Source: Pseudovirgaria hyperparasitica
Lineage: Eukaryota; Ascomycota; Dothideomycetes; Acrospermales; Acrospermaceae
Length of the DNA stretch: 64,000 nt
Assembly: GCF_010093815.1 (NCBI RefSeq)
Contig: NW_022985550.1
Coordinates: 1,377,074-1,441,073, forward strand
Direction: 5' to 3'
Part shown: piece by piece, positions 1-11,300 of the stretch
Numbering within the stretch: the stretch's first letter is position 1
Layout: every line of letters begins with the position of its first letter
Program-made: the position numbers and the translations under genes
The notes under the pieces: generated by a model
Databases searched by the model: none
Seen by the model: only the letters and a program-made list of their open reading frames with translations
What the model was told of the DNA's origin: nothing

Positions 1-2759
1 TCTGCATTATGCAGCACAATATGGGTTCGTCGTGATATGCCAAGAAGTCATCAAACATATGCAAGACTGGGGTCAATTCGATGTCTCTCACTCAATAGAT
101 TCTGAAGACTGGCAGGACGCTGAGGGCTACGCGCCGCTCCATCTTAGCGTGATCGGCGGTCATGCCCTGACTGCTAAGTGCCTACTAGATGCTGAGAGGT
201 GGAAAGGTGCGTCTTATGAGATGCGAGATACCAGGAAACGTATAGACAAATCCGGGGCAGTACTGATGTTAGCCACGAAATCGAATGCAATCTCCATCGT
301 AGAACTTCTTGTCGAAGCTGGTGTCGATATAAACCATACTGATGAGCAGGGTGAAACCGCTCTCCATGTGGCCGCACACTTTGGCCACACTAGATGTGCC
401 GAAATTCTGCTTAAGGGGACCGACGACCAGAAAGCCGATGTCAACATACCAGAAACGACATTTGGGTGGACTCCGCTCTTCGTTGCTAGCGTTGATGGCA
501 ACCTCTCCGTTGTAGAACTTCTGATTGGCGCTGGGGCAGACGTAGATAGGGTTGATCTATCTGGGTGGTCTGCCAAAGAACATGCAGCACTCAGGGGTCA
601 CCTGGGAATAGCTCAGAAAATTGCGAGTCTATCACCTTTACCGGAACTGTCCACGTCGGACACGTCTTCACCCAATAGCTCTCCACCCCAGACACCAGCC
701 CTCGGGCCTCAACGCATAAACGGAAAGCACGGCAAAATCCATACTGAAGCAACCAAGACATTTGGACATCGATATCTCACCAATCAAAGTATGATACTAG
801 TCAGTTTGGGCAGTATGGACTCCAGGAAGAACTTTCCTGCAGTAAAACTAGAAGATATTCCCTTGACAGACGCGCACTCTACACAGCTTGACACCGCTCT
901 GTCGATTGTGGTATCAGCCAATGGCGCGTCTGGTGAGCCTACCATCATCGATCTTCCTGTGCAAGAAAACATCAGCACAACCCCAATCACATTCATGACG
1001 TCCGACGCTTCGAAAGTTAAGCTTTTGTTTGACATTGTCCCGACCTATGCAGGTTCAAAGGATCGAGTCGTAGGCCGGGGAGTTGCCTTGCTGTCCACAA
1101 TCAGGCCAAATGTTGGCTCCAGAAGAATCTCTTTACAGGGTGATATTAGTGTCCCTGTCATGGCGGCCAGCACGCTGGACGTTATCGGCTCTGTGAATTT
1201 CAATTTCTTGATTATTACGCCGTTCCAGCATCCTAATATGTCTCTAACCGAAGACCGCACATATTGGAAAAGTATGGAAGATTCGACAATGGTTATCGGG
1301 CATCGAGGTAAACACGTCGTATCATTTGACTGGTGCTTTCTCAAACTTTCCAATAGGCATGGGCAAGAATCAGGCGGCTCAGAGGTCACTACAATTGGGT
1401 GAGAATACCATTGAGGTTTGTCGGTCTTTTCGTTTGCGAAACGTTTCTCTTAACGGTCGGTGCAGTCCTTCATAGCTGCCGCAAATTTGGGAGCTTCATA
1501 CGTCGAGGTAAGTCAGTCTGAAACTTCACACGGAATTCGCTAATGAGACTGTAGTTCGGTAAGAATTCCCCTAATGAGCCTGTGCTATCTCTGACGCATA
1601 ACAGATGTGCAGTTGACGAAGGATCATGTACCCGTCATTTATCATGACTTTCTTGTCAGCGAGACGGGCATAGATGCTCCTGTTCATACCCTCACTCTAG
1701 AGCAGGTAGGAGTTTCTGATGGGAATTGAAAGCACGACTGACATCCGTAGTTCCTACATGTGAGCGAACAGCGTACTCCTCGACATTCTCGTCCAGTCTC
1801 TCCTTCCGAGTACAAAGATCCTTCGAATAAGGGTTCGAAGGAAGGTCATCGAACACGATCCTACTCTGTGGGTTTACCACATGATGCTCGAAACACTGAC
1901 ATGAGCGAACGGATGAAGCACACGCGTGACTTCAAAGAAAAGGGCTTCAAAGGTAACAGTCGGGGTAACGCGATTCAGGCGCCTTTCACAACTCTCGAAG
2001 AGATGTTCAAAAGACTGCCTGAACATATAGGATTCAACATCGAAATGAGTAAGCAAAACTGACCACGCTCGTTAGGACGTTCGAGCTAACAAACGTCCCA
2101 GAGTATCCAATGCTTTTCGAATCAGAGGAGCAAGAGATGGACACCTACGCAGTAGAGCTAAACTCCTTCGTCGATACTGTTCTTACTCAAGTCTACGACA
2201 TGGGCAAGAAGCGTAACATCATCTTCTCCTCCTTTAATCCTGATATCTGCCTTTTGCTGTCGTTAAAGCAACCTTCCATACCAGTATTGTTCCTCACTGA
2301 TGCGGGAGCCTCCCCTGTTGGTGATATTCGTGCCAGCAGTCTCCAGGAGGCGATTCGCTTTGCTTCGCGCTGGAATCTTTTGGGCATCGTGTCAGCCGCG
2401 GAACCTTTGGTTACGTGTCCACGGCTAATCAAGGCCGTCAAGTCAGCGGGTCTAGTGTGTGTCAGCTATGGCACACTTAACAACGATCCAAAAAACGTCA
2501 AGGTATTAAAACCCTCCCAGCCAATGCGACATGAGTTTCTGATCTTATTGCACAGCGCCAAGCCAGAGAAGGCATTGACGCCGTCATCGTTGACAGTGTC
2601 CTCGCGATCCGTAAGGGGCTCACGGGAGCGAATCCGAAACGCCGGACCTCTTCAAACGAAGGTCCTTACTTTGTAGTCACCGAGCCATTGACGAGTTATG
2701 ACGATGCGATACCGAAAGTCTCGACCCCAATAGAGAAACTTGCAGGCAAAGGAGAGTAG
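1..2759 (+). CDS. GDE1: Glycerophosphodiester phosphodiesterase, ankyrin-GDPD type (5' partial)
   Basis: The gene enters from the left; the frame is open from base 2. Predicted exons are 2-1307, 1357-1415, 1466-1507, 1555-1558, 1605-1705, 1751-2048, 2102-2502 and 2556-2759. What is seen: ankyrin repeats (LHYAAQYG, GYAPLHLSVIGGH, GETALHVAAHFGH, GWTPLFVASVDGN), a beta-rich linker domain, then a GDPD domain with VIGHRGMGKN, LGENTIESF, EFDVQLTKDHVPVIYHD and LFLTDAG. The catalytic HRG...N, E-x-D and H residues are all present, which favours an active GDE1-type enzyme over the degenerate Pho81 regulator. Known role: cytosolic hydrolysis of glycerophosphocholine and glycerophosphoinositol to glycerol-3-phosphate, feeding phosphate and choline recycling. 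The N-terminal SPX domain expected in the family would lie outside the window. Oddity: a 4-nt exon is needed to keep the conserved EFDVQ motif. A Pho81/NUC-2 orthologue is the alternative. Confidence 0.88.
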
Positions 2760-3534
2760 AGCGGCGGACATGCGTCCGACGTCAAATGTTTCAAAGTTCT
2801 GAATAGATCCTGGCGTAAGATGATTGCGCTTCTTATACCCATTGGGCGAAGGGGATATCTAGATATCTCGTTATTGGTGGTGGACGTTTGGTTCCAGCAC
2901 AGATAGGCGAGCTTAGAGCTACGATGGTGTATATCCATCTATACTGTGATACGCCGGGTAATACTATCATCCTTTTCCTGGTCCTTTATATGGTATATGG
3001 TAGGAAAGTATCGCAAAATTGTTCCTTCGAGCGTAGCATAACCTCGTTGTGCGTGACTCTCTACGCTGGAATCTCACTATCTGTATATGCATAGCTCTTA
3101 TATGCGCAGGTGCCTACTCAATAATCCGCTATATGCATGCAGGCAAAATATCACTCCGTCCTACTACCTATCGAAAAACAGGGCTGTGTATTCAGATACA
3201 ACCTGTAATCTACGATAACTGTGCACTGGACTTGAGTTAGTGAATGATGTAGAATCAGTACCTGGTGGGTTGGCTATTCTTGAATTGCTGACCTGTTTGG
3301 GTCAGAAACAGTGTTGACACAGTCGAGTTATCAGAAAAGTAGCTGCATGAACTGCGTAGATTCTTCAACTACGCTATTTAAAGGCGAATTCCTCGCCCCA
3401 TGACCCTGGGTATAATATACTAATGCCCCCCTCCGTACTCCCACAACCCCACTGCCCAAACGTGCCAAACCACCCAAACGCCATCCCAGACAATGCAAAC
3501 CCGGCGTCCTCACCCATCGGAACCCACCACACGC
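2760..3534. other. Intergenic, between convergent gene ends
   Basis: This stretch lies between the stop codons of GDE1 (+) and NPR3 (-), so it should hold two 3' UTRs. It contains a perfect 14-bp palindrome at 2854-2867 (GATATCTAGATATC). Short open frames here have no recognisable product. I see no RNA gene or promoter signal. Confidence 0.6.
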
Positions 3535-5971
3535 TCACCAGTGTCGCGAGTGTACGAGCCACCCGCCCTCTCGTACACTCGCGATCACCGCCTGCACACG
3601 CTTCCTCTTAACCCCCTCACGCACCGCCACGTCTTCGAGCGCGCGGCGGCCGTCGAAGTACTTGAGCAGCGTTGGCCAGAGCTCACGGACCTCCTTGTCT
3701 TGGAATCCGTCTCGGATGTGCTCTAGCCAACGAGCTTCGACTGCTGTTGCGCGGAGGGGGTTGAGGATGAGCGAGGTAGTGAAGTCCGACGCCGACTCTC
3801 CGGGCTGCGGGGTGAAGAGAGGGGCACCGGGGACTTGCGCGGCTGTTGGACGTGATGTTGGCGAGTGGTGAGCTGTGATGGGCGAGGGAGGTGAATGCGG
3901 TGGTGAGGAAGTCGATATTGACAGTGGCGAAAGACGCTTGTGTGCAGCATGCGTGATTTTTGGACTGAGTGTCGTGCGATTGCTGCTCGTATTGCTTGCT
4001 GTGCTTGGTGGACGAACATTTTCACGTGCGGCGCGGCGCTGTGGGCTGGAGATCTGATCAGTCTCATTGCGTGCTGCTTCTTCCTCGGCGGCCATCTCTA
4101 CTGCGACTGCGGCCTTGATCTCGGGTGTGACTTTAACCCATGCGAAAGTACGCAGCTGCGTGACCCAGCCCCCACGCATCAACCAAGCGAGGATCTCCAT
4201 ATATCGTGTGCGGTGATCTGGGGTTGGGATGAACAATGAGTACGCGCGTGGCACACCAGACATCAACGCCAACATCTGCGGCAAACTAGGCATCGTAGGA
4301 AATCGAGCGGCATAAGCAGGGATAGCAGCGGACAGGGCACGCAAGTCGGCATTGGGTGAAACAACGTAGGTGTCGCGATGGTGTAGAGGAGGTATCAGGC
4401 GAGCACGACGCCAGTAAAGGAGGTGATCAGCGATATATTCAATATCCTGGATTGGGATGGATTGTGTAACGGAGATTTTGTGCAAGGATTTCGTAGGTAC
4501 CAGGCTGCGAAGGTAGAAGGCTATAGGAGTTGAACTGGCTACTTGTGCGCCTTCGATCTCGCGGATCAGAGTCTCGCAGTCTTCGAGAAGGAGGAGGGCA
4601 TAGCGGTGAGTGAAGGGTGTCTCGGTATCATCGTCGTCAATAACATTTGAGGTGGTGAGCCATAAACCAGGAGGTTGGGGGTTGATTGAAGTTGGTAGAT
4701 AGGGAGTGGAAACTTGTTGGGGTATCTGGAACGAGGCCTCGGAAGCTGCGTCTAGGTGGATGTGGGCGATCTTTGAGTTTGATATGGAGTCATAGATTAT
4801 CGCGAGTGATTTGGCAAGAGTAGAGGCGTTTAGTATGTTCGGCCAGACGATGGATATCGGTGATTCTAAAAAAGGTCGTTAGTGTAGTTCGAACCGTAAA
4901 GGAGGCGCACAAACGCTTTTCACGAGCTTTGATCTTGATACCCAAGATCTTTTTCGATTCCTTCCACACGTAGTTTGACTTGGCCTGCTCACGCTTAAGA
5001 GCTTTAGAGAATTTGCGAGCAATGTTGTCATACATCTCTTTGACTCGTGGCTGGTACTCCAGTGCGGGAGGGTTAAGAACGAAAACGACATGAAACATTG
5101 ACATGTCGTTGTCCAAGCTCGTGGACCCAGTTTCGGACGCAGAAGCAGAAGCATGTCCATACCCAGCTTCAAACATTTCCGGTATTCCAGTACGCGACGC
5201 GTACGGAAGGCCAACATCTATACCCTCATCTTCGTCGTCGTAAAGTTCTTCTTTGTCATTGTCGACTGTTTTGTCTTTCACACTTGAGGAAACAAAGCTC
5301 TCCTGTCGATTTCGATGACTGCTCTTTTTCTGACGGCGTCGCTTCTTTCTCCACAGACCGTCATCACGGATGAACATCGGAACACCGATGTAGTAGCAAC
5401 CATCTACTCCAATCTCAAACTTCCTCTTGTGGAGCGCCTTGTGTGGTGAGAGTAGCTTCTCTAAGCTTGTTCTTTGAAAGCCGAGCACGCGATCCCAATC
5501 AACCTCTCCGTTCTCTTTACCGGCAATATTCTGGCCAGAGCTTACAGCATTGTTCTTCATGGCCTTTCTACTCAAGTCGTAGCCCTTGGAAGTCAAGTCG
5601 GCCTCGTCATCCTCATCTTCATAGTCTTCGCGATTCCAGATGCCTCTGCCTTTCGTGCCACTACTTTTGCCACCAGCCGTGCTGCCCTTACCACTTTTGC
5701 TGCCATGGTCACCTTCGTCACCCGCATCGTCCTCCGAGGATGACTCTCCATCGCCCCAACCCGACTCTGAGTCTCCATCCACGGTGTCAGTCGCAGAAGA
5801 CGCGTTACCGTACCAAGCAGGCGAAGCAGATGCGCCGTTCGAGAAGAGAGACGAGGAAGGATTGACAGGTTTCGGTGGATAGTGGAACACAAGCTTCGGA
5901 CCACCACCAAGCGACTTCGCTACAAGGACGATCGCAACAAGATGTGAGGATTGAGACAGATTTGGCTGCAT
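3535..5971 (-). CDS. NPR3: Nitrogen permease regulator 3 (SEACIT/GATOR1 subunit)
   Basis: Two exons, 5971-4915 and 4865-3535, flank a 49-bp intron (4866-4914) and give 795 residues. The start MQPNLSQSSHLVAIVLVAKS leads straight into the family's N-terminal longin-like fold with GGGPKLVFHYPP. Further hallmarks are YYIGVPMFIRDDGLW, FHVVFVLNPP, and the C-terminal DIEYIADHLLYWRRARLIPPLHHRDTY block with PTMPSLPQMLALMSG and the winged-helix end HSRHW. Known role: Npr3 with Npr2 and Iml1 forms the GTPase-activating complex on the vacuole that restrains TORC1 when amino acids are short. Acidic low-complexity stretches (about residues 50-110 and 220-240) and a Ser/Pro/Thr-rich insert (about 600-710) are probably disordered. 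The gene shares a 516-bp interval with the 3' end of the carrier gene. The last codons form a strong inverted repeat (see findings). Confidence 0.93.
3544..3584. repeat. Perfect 15-bp inverted repeat at the NPR3 stop end
   Basis: Arms 3544-3558 and 3570-3584 are exact reverse complements around an 11-base loop. Three more pairs (3541-3543 with 3586-3588) can form past one bulged base. The repeat lies within the last roughly 18 codons of NPR3 on the minus strand. Confidence 0.9.
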
Positions 5972-6487
5972 CTTGCGGGGAAGCGCCCAGTCAAGCTTGA
6001 TTTGGAAAGTTTAGCTGCTTATTCCCTCGTGGTAAGGAAGAAACGATACTGGGAAATTCATTGGAATCCAATGTGCTGCTCACGGTTCATCAATTGAGTT
6101 AAAACAACTTTGAGCAAGTGAGAGTTGGTGTTGTGCGAACTTGAGCTTAAGCTTGGGAAATAAGTCGCGACGAGGATAAGGTAGCTTGAGCTTGGACCCA
6201 GAAGCCCCGCTAGCGGGATCAGTGGGGTGGCAGAGTTACAATATTAGCCTTATCGCCTTATGACTAACAAGTAGTTCAAGTGAATGATCCTTCACAGGCA
6301 CGTGCATGCCGACATGTATCTCGTCATGCAGCGCTAAAGAACAGTAACAAATGTTCACCGACAGGCTCGCGTTCATAAGATTGTCTACATAGCGCGTATG
6401 GAGAGTTCTAGCTGATCCACTGACATGCGAAAGTGGTACAGTCTAACATCTGTGTCAAACATCTTGTATTTCGCACACGTCTATTGC
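5972..6487. other. NPR3 upstream region / carrier 3' flank
   Basis: This interval separates the start of NPR3 from the stop of the mitochondrial carrier, both on the minus strand. It must hold the NPR3 promoter and the carrier 3' UTR. A CGATAA element (seen as TTATCG near 6250) fits the general GATA-factor consensus, but that is weak evidence. Nothing else is recognised. Confidence 0.45.
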
Positions 6488-7701
6488 TCATTTCCCCTCT
6501 CTCATGGTGCGGAAGAAGTCCATGACACCAGTGAACACTACGAGCAGAATTCCACCACCGGGTCCAAGTCTGAGAACCTTTGGTGCAAAGCCCTTGTAGA
6601 GAGCGCTGAAGCCTTCCTCTTTGAAGACGGTACCAAGGGCAGGCCATGCCCAATTGTACTTGGGTACACCTCCAGGCACCCGGGGCGAGTTCTGAATGCG
6701 GGACTTGATAACATCCATTGGGGTATTCAGAATAGTTCCGACCGTGCCTCCAATAGCACCTGAGACGAGATCATTCTGAATCTGCTGACGCTTGTTCTCT
6801 GCCTTGGGCAGCAAAGCGCGGACTTGGAAGATGCAGCCGAAATATCCAGAATTCCAAAGTATGTGTCTCCATGCCGTACTTTCAAAGCCTTGGTAGAGTG
6901 TCATAACACCCTCGGCCCGGACAGTCTTTTGAAGGCAATCAATCATGCCATTATACTTGTGTGCTTGCGCCTTATCTTGTAATCGAATCTTGATTAACTC
7001 GAAAGGTACCACGACGAATGATTCAGTAGCTCCAGCAGATGCACCAGTAAGAACAGAAAGGCTCTGATTCATTTCCTTAACGCCAAATGTTGTTCGGTAG
7101 AACTTTCCCCATTCATCGTTTGCAGCAAACTTGGTGGCACTTTTGGAATATCAGATACGATGACAACTTTGCACCCATAGGACCTTACCGTTTGGGGGCT
7201 TCCATAAGGATTGGAGCACTGATTCCGCGGTATAATCTCGATGCACTGGTAGAATTATTAACCACCTTCCTTTTTCCTCTCTTAGGGTGAGGTTACCCTT
7301 CATTCTTGATGATCTTGCGGAAGCAATCGATCATGCCATTGTAAGCATCTTCACCCACGCCCTTTCCTGTCTGCAGTTGCCTGCAACTCTTAGCTTCTCA
7401 CTATCGTCCTCGTATCCTTGGGCGCATACACTCGAGTCTTCACTACATCCAGCGGGTACCTGACAGAAATGTTAGCCTACAACGTGGATGCTGATGAGGG
7501 AAATCTCACATTACTAAGATCTAGTACAACATGAAGGATTAGTCAATTGCTTGAAGTACCTAGACCTGTTGCGGCCAACATACTTCAGAGACACCGGCCA
7601 CCGCACCTACTTGGATTAGCTTTCTCTGTGCAATGCACATGGACAATACACATACCAGCGGCGAATTGGTATACGAAGGGGAGAGGCTTTTCGGTCGTCA
7701 T
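6488..7701 (-). CDS. ODC2: Mitochondrial 2-oxodicarboxylate carrier
   Basis: Seven exons rebuilt from conserved carrier motifs: 7701-7656, 7606-7584, 7520-7510, 7459-7430, 7380-7297, 7245-7189 and 7139-6488. They total 300 residues, the usual carrier length. The protein has three tandem repeats of two membrane helices, each with the Px[DE]xx[KR]x[KR] signature: YPLDVVKTRVQLQTGKG, VPFELIKIRLQDK and TPMDVIKSRIQNS. The segment LMEAPKRATKFAANDEW is typical of Odc1/Odc2. Known role: exchange of 2-oxoadipate and 2-oxoglutarate across the inner mitochondrial membrane, linked to lysine metabolism. The start MTTEKPLPFVYQFAAG is immediately before helix 1, as in the family. The first exons are tiny (46, 23, 11 and 30 nt). 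The gene is divergent from DNA2 across a 653-bp interval. I am confident of the family and fairly confident of the substrate group. Confidence 0.93.
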
Positions 7702-8354
7702 GGTTGTCAGATCTGAAGGAAAGGTGCGACGACTGGAGACAGGCTGAAAAGCTGTTGAACACAGTTGGACCGTGATAGGAAGTGGATGGCCAGAGCTTCC
7801 AACTTCGCGGGCCTGGGTCTCAGGTTTTAAGACTTGGACGATGTACCACACAGAGAGACCTTTAGAAGTAGTTCAGGATTGTAGAAATCTCCGCATCAGT
7901 GTGTCATAAAGTAAAAAAACCTTGATATATCGAAAAACCACAGGCAATACGCAATAATTAAGAGCCGAAATGAACGTATAGCTCTTGAGCCGAAGGTGTT
8001 GCCGAGGTCGTGCCAAGACTTGCAGCCTTGTCGCCTAGTTCGCGTACACGGATGGCGTGTAAAGTGGAAGTCGACGCGTTCTATAAACACATATCATATC
8101 TCGACAACCCCACTACTCACCGCAGCGCATAGTCTCTACAAGCTGGTTACAGGCTACCTGGCGATGTAGTCTTAATGTCTAAACCAACCAAGTCCTTCTT
8201 TGACCAAGAACAGAAGCCCAATGTCCGTATATGGGTTTTCAGACTGTATCGTGTCGTTGGCTAATGGCTATAACAGCATCGATATTCTAATTGGAAGCGG
8301 AGCAGCACTTTCCATGCTCCGACATGCATAGAGACGAGGCCTACCCGAGACTTC
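7702..8354. promoter_or_regulatory. Divergent promoter region, carrier gene / DNA2
   Basis: The start codons of the carrier gene (7701, -) and DNA2 (8355, +) face away from each other, so both promoters lie here. The interval contains one ACGCGT element at 8074-8079. No gene or RNA was recognised. Confidence 0.6.
8074..8079. promoter_or_regulatory. Candidate MCB element (ACGCGT) upstream of DNA2
   Basis: A perfect MluI cell-cycle box sits 276 bp upstream of the DNA2 start codon. In fungi MBF binds ACGCGT before DNA replication genes at G1/S. This is a six-base match, so chance occurrence is possible. Confidence 0.35.
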
Positions 8355-11300
8355 ATGACTGGACCACCCATACCGCCGAGCAAGCGCACGAAGTCGAAGC
8401 TCAAGGCATTCCAATTCATCGATGGGGCTCCTCCAGCCGAGGAAGAGAAAGAGAACCAATGTGGAACACCAGACAAGCAGCGACAGAGATCCTGCGAGAC
8501 GCTGCACAACGACAAATTACATGAGAATGTATCCATGACTGTGTCGCCACTCGCGCCACCACCTTCAACACCAGCAACTCGACTTCCACTTGCACTTCTG
8601 GTCGGCAATTCGGACGATTATTTGAGGAAGGGACCAATAGATGACTCCCCAGAGGATCTTGTCTACTGGCATCACAATGTCTCACCTCGAAGCTCTATGG
8701 CTAATGTCATCACGCCAGCACAACTTCGTGGAAAGAAGCGAGCACGCAGCTCTTCGCCGGTCACATCTTCACAACAAGACAAGTCGGGCTTTCTCTGCGA
8801 TAGAGACCCATTGAAACCGATACCCATACATGCCACTCTGACCACACCCCAAGCTGATCCAGCGGCGGATCTTTGGAACAAATACTCGCTCAACGGAGAA
8901 GGCTCTCTTAAAACGCCTGCATCGAAGATTGATACTATATTTTCACACCTTATCAATGAGTCTTCTCCGCGGTCCAGCGCAACTGCAGGCAGCGTAGGTG
9001 GGTTGCGGCGATGGGCAAGCTGTGGTGTTGCTTGGCCCACATCCAAAAGTAAAAGGAGAAGGCTTGCGGGCACCTTTCGAAGTAGCAAGGGCGATAGTGT
9101 TGTTGAAAATGAGAGTGGAATGAATGAGAGCAAGCCAGTCACCACGAAGGCAGAGAGACTCTTGGAAAGAATCCAAGAGACTTTGGCCGATGACAAGCGA
9201 CGGAAGGTATCAGCGCTACCATCGAGTTCCTCTCCTTCCGCGAATACGTATCGCACTGTGGAGAAAGACGTTGAGTCTCCATTACAACGTAAGAGGAGGA
9301 GCCAGCGGCCCCCATCCCAGGAACATGTTGTCAAGCGATCTCCTCTTAGGTTGAGTCCAGCAGTGGAAAAAGCTGTGAGTTCCAGCTCGTCAGACTATGG
9401 TGACGACGACATAGACCTCGATGTTGTCGCAGCCATGAATGATCCACTTGCTCGACTAGCTGCAAAAGAGCCCGCTGGTAGGACGTCCGAAATTAGGACA
9501 TCACAACCCCTTGACACTTGCGCTGTGTCATCTTTGCATGCACCACCACAACCTACGAATGATGTCTTTAGCAGCGATGACGAGTTTGGCGATGAAGATC
9601 TGTTCAATGATGAAGCTGATGCCCTAGCGGCAGCGTGCGACAGTGCAGGTCCACCGCCAGCTGCAGGTCCTCCTAGACTTGCATCGAAGCCAGCGCACGT
9701 ATTTCAGAGCCAGCGGTCTGTATCTGCGACTAAAGATTCCCTAGCTAAATATGATGCGTCTGATGACGAATTCGGTGGCGACGATATTGACGATGATCAT
9801 TTCGTAGCAGCCGTCAATATTGCAACTCAACAAGGCAAGGTCTTGGGCGGCACGCAGGCGTCTGTACGTATTTGGTCATGATCTATGGATATGTCATATG
9901 CTGAGTCTATGAAGGTTAGAACGACCTCTAAGATCATAGATCCACTACTAGTCATCGAAATTCAAGAGACCTTCTATGTCAATGCAAGAAACCAGCATGT
10001 ACCTCAAAAGGTCTACTTCCCAGGTTCTGTTGATTCGATCGAGTGATCATGTACTGACCAATCCTAGGTCATACGAGTCAGTAATGAGCGACGCAAAACG
10101 ACACACTCTATCTCCCTCCGACAGTCTTGGTTTGACAGCCAATGTATCGCAGGCATGTACGTCCATGTTATCGGGAAATGCGGTGACGACGGAAGCTACA
10201 TAGTCGACGATAACTGCAACCTATTCATAATGCACCCAGACCAGCTTCTCACTGCGACCGCTATAGCAGAATCTTCCGAGTGCGTTCGACGTTCGGTCTT
10301 GAACGACCGAATCAAGATACCTTTCAGCAAGAATGCTGGTCTTGTATACGGCAATATCCTGCACGAACTTTTCCAAGAATCCATGAAGTCAAACCGGTGG
10401 GACGACCAGTGGCTGGACAAGACTGCACAAGAGATCATACCTAGACACCTTGAAAGCATCCTCGAGATAAATGTGACCGAATTTCAGGTCCTCGATCACC
10501 TCAGGAGCAAAGCTCCTCTCTTCCAGGCATGGGCTCAGCTCTTTGTCCAAGAAAACCCAGGTGTAAGTCATGCCAACATTGTGTACTCCCTTCACTAACG
10601 AATGCAGCCTCAATCCATGGTCAACGGAAGTAACGGGCAGAAATCTCAATTGAGTATCAGCAAGCTACTCGATGTTGAAGAGAACATATTTTCGCCGGCC
10701 TATGGCATAAAGGGGAAGATTGACGCTACCGTCCAAATCAAGACTATTGAAAAGGGCGTAGAGAAGACTCTAGCGGTTCCATTTGAGCTCAAGACAGGTC
10801 GCGAGAATGCGTCCCATCGAGCTCAAACAGCCTTGTACACATTACTGTTGTCTGATCGTTACGACGTTGAAATCGCATTCGGCCTTCTCTGGAATATAGA
10901 GGCATCGTCCATGAGCCGTGTACAAGCCGTAAGACATCTCATCAGGCCTCTCATAATGCGTCGAAATGAGCTAGCGATTTGGATCCGCGAGCGTGCAGCC
11001 CTCCCTCCAGTGCTAAAGGAATATCAATTCTGTGATACGTGTAAGGTCAGGGATCCTTGTTTCATCTATCATTCTCTTGTCGAAGGCGGCGATGGGCGAA
11101 GCTTCAAGCCTAGGGTAAAGGAAGCATATGATGAGCTAGTGAAGTATCTCAAGCCCAGTCACAGTCAATTCTTCAATACATGGCAAGCTCTCTTATCAAA
11201 AGAAGAAGCAGACATGATGAAATATCGCAAAGAGCTGTGGACACTTCTGAGTAAAGAGCGCGAACGCCTGGGACGATGTTTTTCTAATGTACTAATCGAA

